Assembly (NCBI GenBank): GCA_003223325.1
Contig: QHYS01000218.1
Span: 1 to 53,591, forward strand
Reading direction: 5' to 3'
From: Acidobacteriota bacterium
GTDB lineage: Bacteria > Acidobacteriota > Terriglobia > Acidiferrales > UBA7541
Length of the DNA: 53,591 nucleotides
Positions 7,480 to 16,068 of this stretch are shown piece after piece. Both the position numbers and the translations under genes were made by a program. Every line of letters starts with the position of its first letter. The first letter of the stretch is position 1. A model generated the notes under the pieces. It ran no database searches. It had not been told where the DNA came from and saw nothing but the letters and a program-made list of their open reading frames with translations.

Positions 7480-9552
7480 ATGGTGAAGTCTTCTCGCTTG
7501 GCGCTGGTTTTTGTGTGCCTGCTTTGCGTGGGCCCGCTTGGTGTCAGGACGAGCGCGCGCCCCCAGTCGGGCACAAAGAATGGTGAGTGGAGCAACTATG
7601 GAGGCGACCTGGGGAGCACGCGCTACGCGCCCCTCGATCAAATCAACGCTGACAATTTCAGCAAGCTGGACATCGCATGGCGCTTCAAGACAGATTCGCT
7701 GGGCCCGCGGCCGGAATTCAAGTTCGAATCGACCCCCCTGATGGTTCACGGCGTCGTGTACTCAACCGGTGGTTCGCGCCGCGCAGTAGTGGCCCTGGAT
7801 GCGGCCACGGGCGAGCTTCTATGGATCCATCGCGAGGACGAGGGCGTGCGCGGCACCTACGCACCCAGGCAACTTTCCGGGCACGGGGTGGCCTATTGGA
7901 CCGATGGCAAGGAAGAGCGGATCCTGTACGTTACGCCGGGCTACCGCCTGATCGCGCTGAACGCGAAAACCGGCGTGCCCATTCCAGGTTTCGGCAAAAG
8001 TGGCGTGGTCGACCTCAAGCAAGACGACGATCAGGATATCGACCTCGTGACCGGCGAGGTGGGCCTGCATTCGACGCCGGTGGTCGCCAAGGATGTGGTG
8101 ATCGTCGGGGCCGCACACCTCACGGGAAGCACTCCCAAGAGCCGGAAAAATGTAAAGGGTTACGTCCGTGGGTTCGATGTGCGGACCGGCAAGCGGCTCT
8201 GGATTTTTCACACCATTCCCCGTCCCGGCGAGTATGGGGCCGACACGTGGGAGAAAGACTCCTTATCATACACGGGCAACACGGGTGTATGGGCGCAAAT
8301 CTCCGTTGACGAGAACTTAGCGCTCGCCTATCTGCCGGTGGAGTTGCCCACCGGCGATTACTACGGAGGCGATCGCCCAGGTAAGGGACTCTTCGGCGAG
8401 AGCCTCGTCGCCGTTGATCTGCAAACGGGCAAGCGCAAGTGGCACTACCAACTGGTCCATCATGGAATATGGGACATGGATATTCCCTGTGCGCCGATCC
8501 TGACGGATATCACCATCGGTGGGCGAACGGTGAAAGCAGTCGCGCAGCCGACCAAACAGGGCTTCCTTTACGTCTTCAACCGCGAAACCGGCGAGCCCAT
8601 CTGGCCCATCGAGGAGCGTCCTGTGCCGAAGGGCGACGTGCCAGGAGAGTGGTATTCGCCTACGCAGCCATTTCCGACGAAGCCCCCAGCTTACGATAAT
8701 CAAGGAGTTTCTATCGACAACTTGATTGACTTCACCCCGGAGCTGCGGGCCGAGGCCGAAAAGCTGGCCTCGAAATATCGCATTGGGCCTCTATTCACGC
8801 CGCCATCGGTTAGCAAGGCCGACGGGCCGCTGGCCTCGATTACTTCGCCCGGGTCAACCGGCGGAGCGAACTGGCCGGGCGGGTCCTACGATCCCGAGAC
8901 GCACAAGCTATACGTTTACTCACAAACCGCCATTGCACTGCTGGGATTGGTGCCCACGCCGGGGCCTCAATTCTCCGATATGGAATATGTGCAGGGCACA
9001 GCAGGCAAAGATCCGCGGCCCAGCGCGCCGATGGGCGCCCCGCCCCGGCCGGCTCCTCCTGCTGCGGCGACCCAGGGCGAAGGCGGCGAGGGCGGCCCCA
9101 CCCTGACCGTCCGTGGCTTGCCCTTGCTGAAACCTCCCTATGGGCGCATTACGGCGTACGACATGGACAAAGGCGAAATTGCCTGGCAGGTGCCGCACGG
9201 CGAAACGCCAGATAACGTCCGCAATCATGCGGCGCTCAAAGGCCTGACGATTCCCCGCACCGGCCAGTCAGGGCTGGTAGGAGTGCTGGCTACCAAGTCG
9301 CTGGTGATCGCCGGCGAGCCTACGTTTACGACCACTGCATCTGGCGCGCGCGGTGCCATGCTGCGTGCCTACGATAAAGCGACCGGGAAAGAAGTGGGCG
9401 CCGTTTACATGCCCGCGCCGCAGAGCGGTTCACCAATGACGTACATGTTGAATGGGCAGCAGTACATCATCGTTTCGATCAGTGGACGGGACTTTCCTGG
9501 CGAACTGGTAGCCTTCCGGCTCCCGGCTGTAACCGAATCGAGAGCTAATTGA
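7480..9552 (+). CDS. Periplasmic PQQ-dependent dehydrogenase (quinoprotein)
   Basis: 690 aa from ATG 7480, which has ATAGGAGGA seven bases upstream and a signal peptide (VKSSRLALVFVCLLCVGPLG); longer in-frame starts lack both. The protein has repeated beta-propeller blades typical of PQQ dehydrogenases: EWSNYGGDLGSTRYAPLDQI, AVVALDAATGELLW, LIALNAKTG, VRGFDVRTGKRLWIFHT, LVAVDLQTGKRKWHYQ, LYVFNRETGEPIW, ITAYDMDKGEIAW and LRAYDKATGKEVG. It oxidises a sugar or alcohol in the periplasm and passes electrons to the respiratory chain. No heme c motif or membrane domain is seen, so electrons must go to a separate acceptor. A Pro/Ala/Gly-rich insert lies near residues 520-540. The substrate cannot be told from sequence. 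Confidence 0.85.
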   Translation: MVKSSRLALVFVCLLCVGPLGVRTSARPQSGTKNGEWSNYGGDLGSTRYAPLDQINADNFSKLDIAWRFKTDSLGPRPEFKFESTPLMVHGVVYSTGGSRRAVVALDAATGELLWIHREDEGVRGTYAPRQLSGHGVAYWTDGKEERILYVTPGYRLIALNAKTGVPIPGFGKSGVVDLKQDDDQDIDLVTGEVGLHSTPVVAKDVVIVGAAHLTGSTPKSRKNVKGYVRGFDVRTGKRLWIFHTIPRPGEYGADTWEKDSLSYTGNTGVWAQISVDENLALAYLPVELPTGDYYGGDRPGKGLFGESLVAVDLQTGKRKWHYQLVHHGIWDMDIPCAPILTDITIGGRTVKAVAQPTKQGFLYVFNRETGEPIWPIEERPVPKGDVPGEWYSPTQPFPTKPPAYDNQGVSIDNLIDFTPELRAEAEKLASKYRIGPLFTPPSVSKADGPLASITSPGSTGGANWPGGSYDPETHKLYVYSQTAIALLGLVPTPGPQFSDMEYVQGTAGKDPRPSAPMGAPPRPAPPAAATQGEGGEGGPTLTVRGLPLLKPPYGRITAYDMDKGEIAWQVPHGETPDNVRNHAALKGLTIPRTGQSGLVGVLATKSLVIAGEPTFTTTASGARGAMLRAYDKATGKEVGAVYMPAPQSGSPMTYMLNGQQYIIVSISGRDFPGELVAFRLPAVTESRAN

Positions 9553-9628
9553 GACGTGCCGAACCTCTGACGCTCGGCCAGATGCTCTTCGACCTCTGGC
9601 GCGGTCTTGTGTGAACAGGGATGATGAG

Positions 9629-9652
9629 CGCGGCTGTGGTCTCGCAGCCGCG
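9629..9652 (+). terminator. Hairpin behind the PQQ dehydrogenase gene
   Basis: Perfect 8-bp stem CGCGGCTG / CAGCCGCG with an 8-base loop, about 75 bases after the stop codon. No T-run follows, so it may stabilise the mRNA end or act with Rho. Confidence 0.35.
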
Positions 9653-9957
9653 AAGGAATCGGTTTCTCATTCCTTGGGATCGCCAAATGTTTGCTGCACT
9701 TTCACAGTGAAGAACTTGAGATCCATAAAACTGTGTCGGCGCTAAAATCGATGGCCGAGAAAATCCAGATAAAGTTCACTGCTTGATCTACGACCGTGTC
9801 TCGACTCATCTGCCATCACTTTTTCCCAATGGGGTTGTGATCAGGAGGCGGGCGAGCGCGGGAGGGAAAAGAAACAGCATCACATCGCATATCTGCGTGA
9901 CCATCCCGAAGAGCTGCACCCAGCCTCCCTCCCTATAAGTGCCGTGCCGGCTTGTCA

Positions 9958-9983
9958 TACCACCCGCGTTTTTGACTCCGTGT
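9958..9983. repeat. 26-bp direct repeat, copy 1
   Basis: Ends with GTTTTTGACTCCGTGT and matches the copy at 11390-11415 in 24 of 26 positions. In copy 2 the TTGACT core serves as a -35 box; here no matching -10 follows at 17 bases. Confidence 0.6.
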
Positions 9984-10266
9984 ACGGTCGGCGCGCGTGT
10001 GCTCCAAATCCGCCATCGGTTGAACTTTGCTGGGCCGCGCGCGCTAATTAACAGAGCACCGCTACCCTGATGCATTTTGCATTTGAGTCGGATTTGATTT
10101 TGCAGCATCCGGCCAATGGGTCCTCGCTCGATTGATTCGGCAGCAAAGTAATACGTCTTTCGGGCAACCCTCCGCATCTAACGAACCAGCAAGAAACATC
10201 GCCAAAGGACCCAGACCCGTGCTGTCATTCAGGCAGTTGTCACAAAAGAGGTCAGCGACACGCAGG

Positions 10267-10566
10267 ATGAAGTGGATTTGGATCGGTTTAGGCGCGACGC
10301 TGGCAGTGCACTTCTATTACGTCCGGGAGATGATCGCCGCCCTGATCCTCTTCTCGATTCTGTTCTTGGCCGTAGCCGCTGTGGCCGTGATTGTTTTCCT
10401 TCTGAGTCGCGCAAGCGAGCGCATTACAACTTGGGCCGAGGCGGGCGTCGTTCGTGCGCTGCAGTGGGTCGTTCACGCAGTCGAAAGCATGATTGCGAAG
10501 CCGGTCTGGGCCCCGGCCGCGCCGCATCGCTTCCGAAAGGAACTGAAGGGAAGCGAAAAGAACTAA
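10267..10566 (+). CDS. Small membrane protein of unknown function
   Basis: 99 aa from ATG 10267. Hydrophobic segments cover about residues 3-15 and 19-45 (EMIAALILFSILFLAVAAVAV), followed by a polar, amphipathic C-terminal tail rich in basic residues. No family recognised. Ribosome binding is weak (AGG directly before the ATG) and the frame is open up to 10132, so the true start is uncertain. It is convergent with the bactofilin relic 43 bases downstream. The membrane topology is seen directly; any role in envelope organisation with bactofilin is only a guess from adjacency. Confidence 0.5.
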   Translation: MKWIWIGLGATLAVHFYYVREMIAALILFSILFLAVAAVAVIVFLLSRASERITTWAEAGVVRALQWVVHAVESMIAKPVWAPAAPHRFRKELKGSEKN

Positions 10567-10609
10567 GGCAATATATCCGTGGTCCGCTTCGCTTCGGTGA
10601 AAGTGGGTA

Positions 10610-11113
10610 TCAAGCCGATTTGGAAAGTGCTCGAGAGACGGAATTATCCATACTCGAGTCAAGTTGCTTACCGCTCTCTACAATTTCGATACTGCCCTTA
10701 AAACCGGCACCGTCCTCGATCACGATTCGCCGCGTGGTCACGTTGCCGACCACCGAAGCCTCCTTCTTGATCTAGATGCTTTCACTTACCACACTGTGAT
10801 TGCCTTCAACTTTGCCGTAGATGACGATTTCGCGCGCCGCAAGGCCACCGCTAACCTGGCCGTTGCGGCCCACAGTGAGCTTGTGTTCCCCCACCGAGAT
10901 CGACCCTTCGACCTTACCATCGACGACCAGGTCTTCGTTGCCTGAGATTTCCCCCTTCAGCCTCATGCTCGGGGGCAGCCAGGAACTGGCAGGCGCTCTC
11001 GTGCCGCTTGTGCTGCCAATACTGCCTGGAACCTTCGGGGTGCTCGAATTTTCCGCGATTCGTCCCGAAGATGCGCTCGGCGCGGTTGATTGCGACTCCT
11101 TATTCCGCCACAC
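10610..11113 (-). pseudogene. Bactofilin interrupted by an in-frame amber codon
   Basis: GTG start at 11113 with GGAGGAG upstream. The frame reads a low-complexity N-terminus, then the bactofilin core MRLKGEISGNEDLVVDGKVE, LTVGRNGQVSGGLAAREIVI and YGKVEGNH. A TAG codon at 10772-10774 ends it after 113 residues. The same frame continues beyond the TAG with IKKEASVVGNVTTRRIVIED and GAGFKGSIEI, exactly the expected remaining beta-helix turns, and stops at 10610. The amber codon sits where the family normally has Glu or another polar residue (ESI-stop-IKK), so one substitution such as GAG to TAG explains it. Bactofilins form polymers at the inner membrane. The product would lack the last turns unless the codon is read through or is a base-call error. 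Confidence 0.85.
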
Positions 11114-11389
11114 AGTTCTCCTCCATCCAATCTAGCGAGCAGGGGCGGGATGCTCGTCCAGGGATTCACTATGCAAGAAACGGCCTTCCCATCATCCTGC
11201 TTCGGCATGGCTTCTGTAAAGAGGAAATGGTCAGTCACGTCACCGCAATCAAAATGCGCGCGGGTTCAACGCAAGAGGCCTCGCGAGGTCAACCCCGGCG
11301 ATGTCACCGGAGTACGGAACACCGGGTGCCCCTGGAGGCCGGTGCAGGTCGTTAGGTGGCACCAACGTGGCCTGCTACTATTGCATTGC

Positions 11390-11415
11390 TACTACCCGGG
11401 TTTTTGACTCCGTGT
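11390..11415. repeat. 26-bp direct repeat, copy 2
   Basis: Second copy of the element at 9958-9983 (24 of 26 identical). Its TTGACT is the -35 box of the nuoB promoter. Confidence 0.6.
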
Positions 11416-11432
11416 GGCGCCGGAGCTATACT
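11404..11432 (+). promoter_or_regulatory. Sigma-70-type promoter of nuoB
   Basis: TTGACT (11404-11409), 17-base spacer, TATACT (11427-11432). Start of transcription near 11439 would leave a leader of about 23 bases carrying GGAGG at 11445-11449. Confidence 0.65.
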
Positions 11433-11461
11433 GACGTGCTTTTTGGAGGCATTCGCACACC

Positions 11462-12022
11462 GTGGGCGTTCTCGATCAGCGCTTTGAAAAGAATTTCATG
11501 ATTTCGTCGGTGGACTACGTCTTCAACTGGGCGCGCAAGTCCGCCATCTGGCCGCTCACCTTTGGACTGGCCTGCTGCGCCATTGAAATGATCGCCTCCA
11601 CGACGGCGCGGTTCGACATTGCCCGCTTCGGCGCGGAGGTCTTTCGGCCTTCGCCGCGGCAGGCCGATTTAATGATCGTCGCGGGCACCGTAACCCTGAA
11701 GATGGGCCCGGTGCTCAAGCGCGTCTGGGAGCAGATGGCCGACCCGAAGTGGTGCATTTCCATGGGCGCGTGCTCGAGCGTTGGCGGTCCTTTTAATGCC
11801 TATTCGGTCTTGCAGGGTGTGGATCGCATCGTGCCCGTGGACGTTTACGTGGTCGGCTGCCCGCCCCGGCCCGAGGGCCTCTTTTACGCATTGCTCAAGC
11901 TGCAGGATAAAATCGAACAGATGTCCCTGGCAAAGCGGCCCACCGAAGTACGCTTGCAACCCGAAATGGTCGAGCAATTCAAGCGCGGCGTCATGGTTGC
12001 GCAGACCCCCTCGCCGCGTTAG
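11462..12022 (+). CDS. nuoB: NADH-quinone oxidoreductase subunit B (isolated)
   Basis: 186 aa. The N-terminus [20 protein letters not shown] matches the usual NuoB start and supports the GTG at 11462, with GGAGG twelve bases upstream. The four ligands of the N2 [4Fe-4S] cluster are visible: the Cys38-Cys39 pair in LACCAIEM, Cys104 in GACSSVGG and Cys133 in VGCPPRPE. NuoB sits at the quinone end of the peripheral arm of complex I on the cytoplasmic side of the membrane. Unusually, no nuoA, nuoC or nuoD is adjacent; the next gene encodes a Rieske-type ferredoxin. It may be a split-off complex I gene or a second copy. The C-terminal tail (after [11 protein letters not shown]) is short and variable. 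Confidence 0.93.
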   Translation: MGVLDQRFEKNFMISSVDYVFNWARKSAIWPLTFGLACCAIEMIASTTARFDIARFGAEVFRPSPRQADLMIVAGTVTLKMGPVLKRVWEQMADPKWCISMGACSSVGGPFNAYSVLQGVDRIVPVDVYVVGCPPRPEGLFYALLKLQDKIEQMSLAKRPTEVRLQPEMVEQFKRGVMVAQTPSPR

Positions 12023-12120
12023 CCGCCGTGTTTCCCGGTTTTTCGAGCGCTACATCGATTCGAATGCTCGAGCGGCTACAGTCATGCGAATAAATGGATG
12101 GAAAGAGGAGGCTCCTGGAA

Positions 12121-12426
12121 ATGGCATTTCTGCGTGCGGCGCGAAAAGATGAGATCCCCGCGGGAACCATCCGCGAATTTCAGGTCGACGGCCAGACCTT
12201 GGCCATTTCCAACGTAGATGGAAGTTTCTATGCCATTCACAACACTTGCCTGCATCGTGGCGGACCGCTCGGCGAGGGCGAACTGAAAGGCAAAGTGGTC
12301 ACCTGCCCCTGGCACGGCTGGCAATACGACGTGAGCACTGGCAAGGCTGCCCTTAACCCCGCCGTCGCCGTGGCCTGCTTTCCCGTAGAGGTTCGCGGCG
12401 AAGACATTTGGGTCGACTGCGGCTAG
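12121..12426 (+). CDS. Rieske-type [2Fe-2S] ferredoxin
   Basis: 101 aa from ATG 12121, which has AGAGGAGG eight bases upstream. The Rieske ligands are complete: C43-x-H45 in TCLHRGG and C62-x-x-H65 in CPWHGWQYD. There is no signal peptide, membrane anchor or catalytic domain, so this is a soluble cytoplasmic electron carrier of the NirD / dioxygenase-ferredoxin type. The redox partner is not adjacent. It lies 98 bases after nuoB on the same strand and may share its promoter at 11404-11432; whether the two proteins work together is unknown. Confidence 0.9.
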   Translation: MAFLRAARKDEIPAGTIREFQVDGQTLAISNVDGSFYAIHNTCLHRGGPLGEGELKGKVVTCPWHGWQYDVSTGKAALNPAVAVACFPVEVRGEDIWVDCG

Positions 12427-12860
12427 TAGCCCAGACCAGACGTTCGCTGCCAGGCGCCTCCGCCCCAATCCTATTCGAGCTAAGTTTCCCTTCATCCAGA
12501 CGCTATTTAGAACAGCCTTCGGGATAATTCGGTTGAATACTATACAGTAAATGGATAATTTGGGGATCAATCAAGTGAGATATACTATGCTCGCGTATGT
12601 TCATCAGCAATCCGTCCCGTTCTCTCGCGGCTGACAGCTTCGCCAGACTGCTTGCGCCTGCGCTCTCAGCTTTTTCCACACAGCAGGGTGCCAACCCAGT
12701 TGCCCGCCGATTGCGTGCCGCCGGCTGTTTTCGATAAGCGCTGGAGAATGAACACTTGAGCAGAAGCACATCCGCAACTCCCGCAGAATCAGCACTTCCC
12801 ATTCTCGATACTTAAATCTGCTTAGCATGAAACACTTAAAAAAACCCGGGGGAAGGAGGA
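12427..12860. other. Intergenic region upstream of the ruvA leader
   Basis: About 430 bases with no supported gene. A TATACT at 12581-12586 with a poor -35 is the only promoter-like element noted. A ruvC gene, which often precedes ruvA, is not here. Confidence 0.45.
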
Positions 12861-12896
12861 ATGGAGCAGCCCGTGATTGAGGTTGTCGAGCGCTAA
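12861..12896 (+). CDS. Putative 11-codon leader peptide upstream of ruvA
   Basis: ATG at 12861 preceded by GGAAGGAGG, a near-perfect ribosome binding site, then MEQPVIEVVER and TAA. The site is stronger than that of many full genes here. It is directly followed by two tandem hairpins and then ruvA. A leader peptide controlling the hairpins is possible; it could also be the fossil start of a lost gene. Confidence 0.35.
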   Translation: MEQPVIEVVER

Positions 12897-12988
12897 AAAG
12901 ACCGTGACCATCACGGCGCTTTTCGCGCATAAAGAAGTTCCGCCGTTGTCAAGGGGCAAAAGGGCGTGGGCATCACGCCCCTTTTGCC
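12896..12988 (+). promoter_or_regulatory. Tandem hairpins in front of ruvA
   Basis: Hairpin 1 (12896-12923): CCGTGA / TCACGG around a CCA loop, with an outer AAAAG/CTTTT. Hairpin 2 (12955-12988): 14-bp stem GGCAAAAGGGCGTG pairing with its complement with one bulged C, 5-base loop, ending 17 bases before the ruvA ATG. Both share the plan AAAAG...GTG...TCACG...CTTTT. They could terminate upstream transcription or attenuate ruvA. Confidence 0.5.
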
Positions 12989-13005
12989 GTATAACAAAGA
13001 ATAAA

Positions 13006-13647
13006 ATGATCGGATATCTCCGCGGACAACTCGTAGACAAGCGGCCCAACCAGGTCCTGGTGGACGTGAATGGCGTTGGCTACCTGGTCTCCATTCCGCT
13101 GTCCAGCTTTTATGCGCTCGGCGAGCTGCACGAAGACGTCACGCTGCTGATCCACACGCACCTGCGCGAAGACTCCATCGCCCTTTACGGTTTTTTCACC
13201 GCTCGCGAAAAGCAATTTTTCGAGCTGCTGATCTCCGCTTCGGGAGTCGGGCCTGCGCTGGCGCTGAAGATTCTCTCGGGCATGAGTGTGGACGAATTGC
13301 TGCCCGCGATTCGCGCCGGTGATCTCGTGCGCCTCACGCGCATCCCCGGCGTCGGACGAAAGACGGCTGAGCGCATCGTGGTCGAACTGCGCGATAAGCT
13401 AGCAGCCATGGAACCGCCGCAGCCGGAGCGCGTCCCGGCCGCCGGCCGCACGCAGCTGGAATCCGACGTCGCTTCCGCGCTGCTCAATCTCGGCTATGAT
13501 CGCCGCGCGGCGGAGAAAGCTATCGAAGAGGTCTTCGATAATGGCCGCGGCATCCGCACCGGCGAAAGTGTCATGCAGAGTTTTGAAGCCCTGCTTCGCG
13601 CGACCCTGCAGCACTTGAGCCATCCGGTCAAACAGGGCGCGAAGTAA
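13006..13647 (+). CDS. ruvA: Holliday junction branch migration protein RuvA
   Basis: 213 aa, starting [20 protein letters not shown] at ATG 13006, the canonical RuvA N-terminus. Domain I (OB fold, residues 1-64) includes [14 protein letters not shown]; domain II has the two helix-hairpin-helix motifs ([20 protein letters not shown] and [20 protein letters not shown]); domain III (about 150-200: [20 protein letters not shown]) contacts RuvB. RuvA binds four-way DNA junctions and loads the RuvB motor. It is followed after ten bases by ruvB. ruvC is not adjacent. The stretch upstream carries an unusual leader with two hairpins. Confidence 0.97.
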   Translation: MIGYLRGQLVDKRPNQVLVDVNGVGYLVSIPLSSFYALGELHEDVTLLIHTHLREDSIALYGFFTAREKQFFELLISASGVGPALALKILSGMSVDELLPAIRAGDLVRLTRIPGVGRKTAERIVVELRDKLAAMEPPQPERVPAAGRTQLESDVASALLNLGYDRRAAEKAIEEVFDNGRGIRTGESVMQSFEALLRATLQHLSHPVKQGAK

Positions 13648-13657
13648 AATAGACCTC

Positions 13658-14683
13658 GTGACGCAAACGTCCAAACGCATCGTTTCCGGGCGCGCCTTCG
13701 ATGAAGATGCGCGGGTCGATGCCAGCGTCCGTCCTACGCGCATCGCAGATTTCATCGGCCAGGCGCGCGTCAAAGAAAATATCCTGATCGCCATCGAAGC
13801 GGCGCGCAGCCGCGGCGATTCGCTCGATCACGTGCTGCTTTACGGCCCTCCCGGCCTCGGGAAGACTTCACTAGCGCAGATTATCGCCAATGAATTGGGT
13901 GTCTCGATCAAAACGAGTTCCGGCCCGCTGCTCGAGCGCAAGGGCGACCTGACTGCGATTCTCACTTCGCTCGAACTACGCGAAGTTTTGTTCCTCGACG
14001 AGATTCATCGCCTGCTTCCCGCGATCGAAGAGATTCTTTACCCGGCTATGGAAGATTATCGAATCGACCTGGTCATTGGGCAGGGCCCCGGCGCGCGCAT
14101 TCATCCCTTTCAGTTGAACCGCTTCACGCTAGTGGGAGCGACGACTCGCGCCGGCCTGATCACCGCGCCACTACGCTCGCGCTTCGGCATCGTGCATCGG
14201 CTGGAATACTACCAACCCGAGGACCTGCTGGAGATTTTGCGCCGCTCGGCACAAATTTTGTCTATCCCTCTCGACGCAGGCGGAGCCGTAGAAGTAGCGC
14301 GCCGCAGCCGCGGCACTCCGCGCGTTGCCAATCGCCTGCTACGCCGTGTGCGCGACTTCGCCGAAGTCCGCGCTCAGGGCCGCGTCACCGCCGAGGTTGC
14401 CCGCGAAGCGCTCGACCGGCTCGGCGTGGATGAACACGGATTAGATGAAGTGGACCGCAATTTGATGCTCACGATCATTCAGAAATTTTCGGGAGGTCCC
14501 GTTGGGCTCAATACCATCGCCGCTTCGCTCAGTGAAGAAGAAGATGCCATTGAGGAGATCTACGAGCCGTACCTGATGCAGATGGGGCTCCTCGACCGCA
14601 CCCAGCGCGGCCGGGTGGCCACGCCGCTGGCTTACAAACACTTCGGTTTGGAACCGCCGCGCGCGCAGCACGCTCTTTTCTGA
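13658..14683 (+). CDS. ruvB: Holliday junction helicase RuvB
   Basis: 341 aa, GTG start at 13658. AAA+ ATPase with Walker A GPPGLGKT (residues 63-70), Walker B LFLDEIHR (Asp114), sensor 1 GATTRAG and arginine finger region APLRSRFG. The C-terminal winged helix ([20 protein letters not shown] ... [18 protein letters not shown]) is intact. It drives branch migration of Holliday junctions with RuvA. Full family length, no lesion. Confidence 0.98.
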   Translation: MTQTSKRIVSGRAFDEDARVDASVRPTRIADFIGQARVKENILIAIEAARSRGDSLDHVLLYGPPGLGKTSLAQIIANELGVSIKTSSGPLLERKGDLTAILTSLELREVLFLDEIHRLLPAIEEILYPAMEDYRIDLVIGQGPGARIHPFQLNRFTLVGATTRAGLITAPLRSRFGIVHRLEYYQPEDLLEILRRSAQILSIPLDAGGAVEVARRSRGTPRVANRLLRRVRDFAEVRAQGRVTAEVAREALDRLGVDEHGLDEVDRNLMLTIIQKFSGGPVGLNTIAASLSEEEDAIEEIYEPYLMQMGLLDRTQRGRVATPLAYKHFGLEPPRAQHALF

Positions 14684-14716
14684 GTAGCCGAATCCCGATC
14701 GTGATCAAGGGCTGTC

Positions 14717-15220
14717 GTGAATTCCAGAACGGTTTACATTTCGCTCGGTTCGAATCTCGGAGATCGTGCCGCGATGCTCGAGCGCGCCATCGCCGCCATG
14801 AATTCCACCGGCATTCACTTGGCGCGGCAATCTTCGTTGTACGTCACCGAACCCCTCGATGCACCCGGCCAGGCCTGGTTCTTGAATGCGGTGGTGGAAG
14901 CGGAAACGTCGCTGCTGCCGGTGCAATTGCTGCACGCAGTACTGCAGATCGAACGGCAGTTGGGCCGGCGGCGCATCACGCCGCATGGTCCGCGCACCAT
15001 TGACCTGGACATCCTGTTTTATGGCTCGAGTGTGATTCGCAGCAGAGAACTGGAAGTGCCCCATCCGCGGCTGACCGAACGCCGATTTGTTCTGGTACCT
15101 CTGGCGCAGATCGCGCCGGAATTTCGCCACCCCACACTATGCCTGACCGTGACTCAGCTTCTCGCGGCGACGGTTGACCGCAGCGAAGTGCGGCTTTGGC
15201 ACGCGGCCGCACAGACATAA
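14717..15220 (+). CDS. folK: 2-amino-4-hydroxy-6-hydroxymethyldihydropteridine pyrophosphokinase
   Basis: 167 aa from GTG 14717 with AAGGG upstream. It shows the HPPK signature: YISLGSNLGDR at the N-terminus, SSLYVTEPL, GQAWFLNAVVE, the catalytic GPRTIDLDILFYG (two Asp bind Mg) and VPHPRLTERRFVLVPLAQIAP. It transfers pyrophosphate from ATP to the pterin in folate synthesis. It follows ruvB by 33 bases; the other folate genes are not nearby. The last 20 residues are not conserved. Confidence 0.95.
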   Translation: MNSRTVYISLGSNLGDRAAMLERAIAAMNSTGIHLARQSSLYVTEPLDAPGQAWFLNAVVEAETSLLPVQLLHAVLQIERQLGRRRITPHGPRTIDLDILFYGSSVIRSRELEVPHPRLTERRFVLVPLAQIAPEFRHPTLCLTVTQLLAATVDRSEVRLWHAAAQT

Positions 15221-15272
15221 ACGCGATCGCAAATAGTGAAGAGAGAATTGGGCTGGGGCAAGGAAGCGGATC

Positions 15273-15310
15273 GAATTTCTGCGAGCGAATTTCTGCGAGC
15301 GAATTCTCGG
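15273..15310. repeat. Short tandem repeat, 14-bp unit
   Basis: GAATTTCTGCGAGC is repeated exactly at 15273-15286 and 15287-15300 and followed by a partial third unit. It lies between convergent folK and the receiver-like gene. Probably a slippage duplication. Confidence 0.6.
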
Positions 15311-15316
15311 CTTCGA

Positions 15317-15931
15317 TCAGCCCAACGTGAGCGGATTCTTCTTCTTTTTTTTCTGTGCTTCCGTCTCTTGCCGTTCGTATTCGGCTAGTTCCTCTTCGCT
15401 CCACTGATAATCTTCATGGTTGGAAAACATGCCGGTATTTCGACCGCCGTCGCGACTGGCATCACGGCCGTGGCGACGAGACCTGCGGCCGGAGGTCATC
15501 CCTTCCTGCTTCACCTTGCGAAGCGGAGCGCCAATCGCTTCGGTCTCCATCAGCAGGTCGCTTACGCGTTCGAGGAGATCGTGAAAGGTAACCGGCTTCA
15601 GCACGTAGGGCAGGTGCTCCTCTTCGAGCCGAGGTGTGGCCTCAGCCGCGGTCGCTTCGGGCACCAGGAACAAGACGCGTACGTGCGCCTTGGCGGCTTC
15701 GCCTTCAATAGGCAGCGCTAGTTCCCTGAGCGTGACGAAGAGTGCGCTCCTCAGGCCGATCGTCGCGATGTTCGCGAGCACCAGAGCCCATTTGCCTGTG
15801 GCAAGTTGTTGGAACGCTTGGCTACTCGAGACCGCCCCTTCAACGACCCAACCCTCGGCTCCGAGTACCTGAAGCAACGCCGCTTGGCTAGCAGCGTCGT
15901 CTTCGATAATGAGTACGCCGACGTTCTCCAC
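15317..15931 (-). CDS. Receiver-like protein lacking the phospho-acceptor Asp
   Basis: 204 aa from GTG 15931 (GGGAGA upstream); an ATG at 16033 would add an unlikely tail. Residues 1-125 follow the receiver fold: acidic pair in VLIIEDDAAS, Lys in YVLKPVTF. The expected phosphorylated Asp is replaced by Asn (ALVLANIATIG instead of VLLDI-MPG). It therefore probably does not take phosphate and may signal by protein contact. The C-terminus has a basic linker (GRRSRRHGRDASRDGG), then a conserved-looking acidic tail MFSNHEDYQWSEEELAEYER and a KKKKK run. No output domain recognised. It diverges from the radical SAM gene. Confidence 0.75.
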   Translation of the reverse strand: MENVGVLIIEDDAASQAALLQVLGAEGWVVEGAVSSSQAFQQLATGKWALVLANIATIGLRSALFVTLRELALPIEGEAAKAHVRVLFLVPEATAAEATPRLEEEHLPYVLKPVTFHDLLERVSDLLMETEAIGAPLRKVKQEGMTSGRRSRRHGRDASRDGGRNTGMFSNHEDYQWSEEELAEYERQETEAQKKKKKNPLTLG

Positions 15932-16068
15932 TGTCTCCCGCTTTCTGGCTGAAGGTGCCAGTATATCGCCCGATTTTGGGGGAAGAATGGAAGTGGTTTG
16001 CCCTGAGCGACGGATTCGACAATAGCGGCCCAAAGCCCCGCAAGCGATGGCAGCGATGGCGAATTACC

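Larger units (their letters stand above)
9553..10266. other. Long intergenic region, no supported gene
   Basis: About 700 bases. Short open frames exist on both strands, but none has a ribosome binding site or a recognisable motif. It holds the hairpin at 9629-9652 behind the PQQ gene and the first copy of a 26-bp repeat at 9958-9983. Confidence 0.5.
11114..11461. other. Intergenic region between bactofilin and nuoB
   Basis: About 350 bases without a convincing gene. It contains repeat copy 2 (11390-11415) and the nuoB promoter. Confidence 0.5.

Noticed and set aside
9806-10177. 123-codon minus-strand frame with a hydrophobic stretch
   Set aside because: No ribosome binding site, no recognisable motif, and it overlaps the repeat; a chance frame is more likely.
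10664-10945. Plus-strand open frame over the bactofilin region
   Set aside because: The minus strand encodes clear bactofilin turns on both sides of the amber codon; the plus frame is its shadow.
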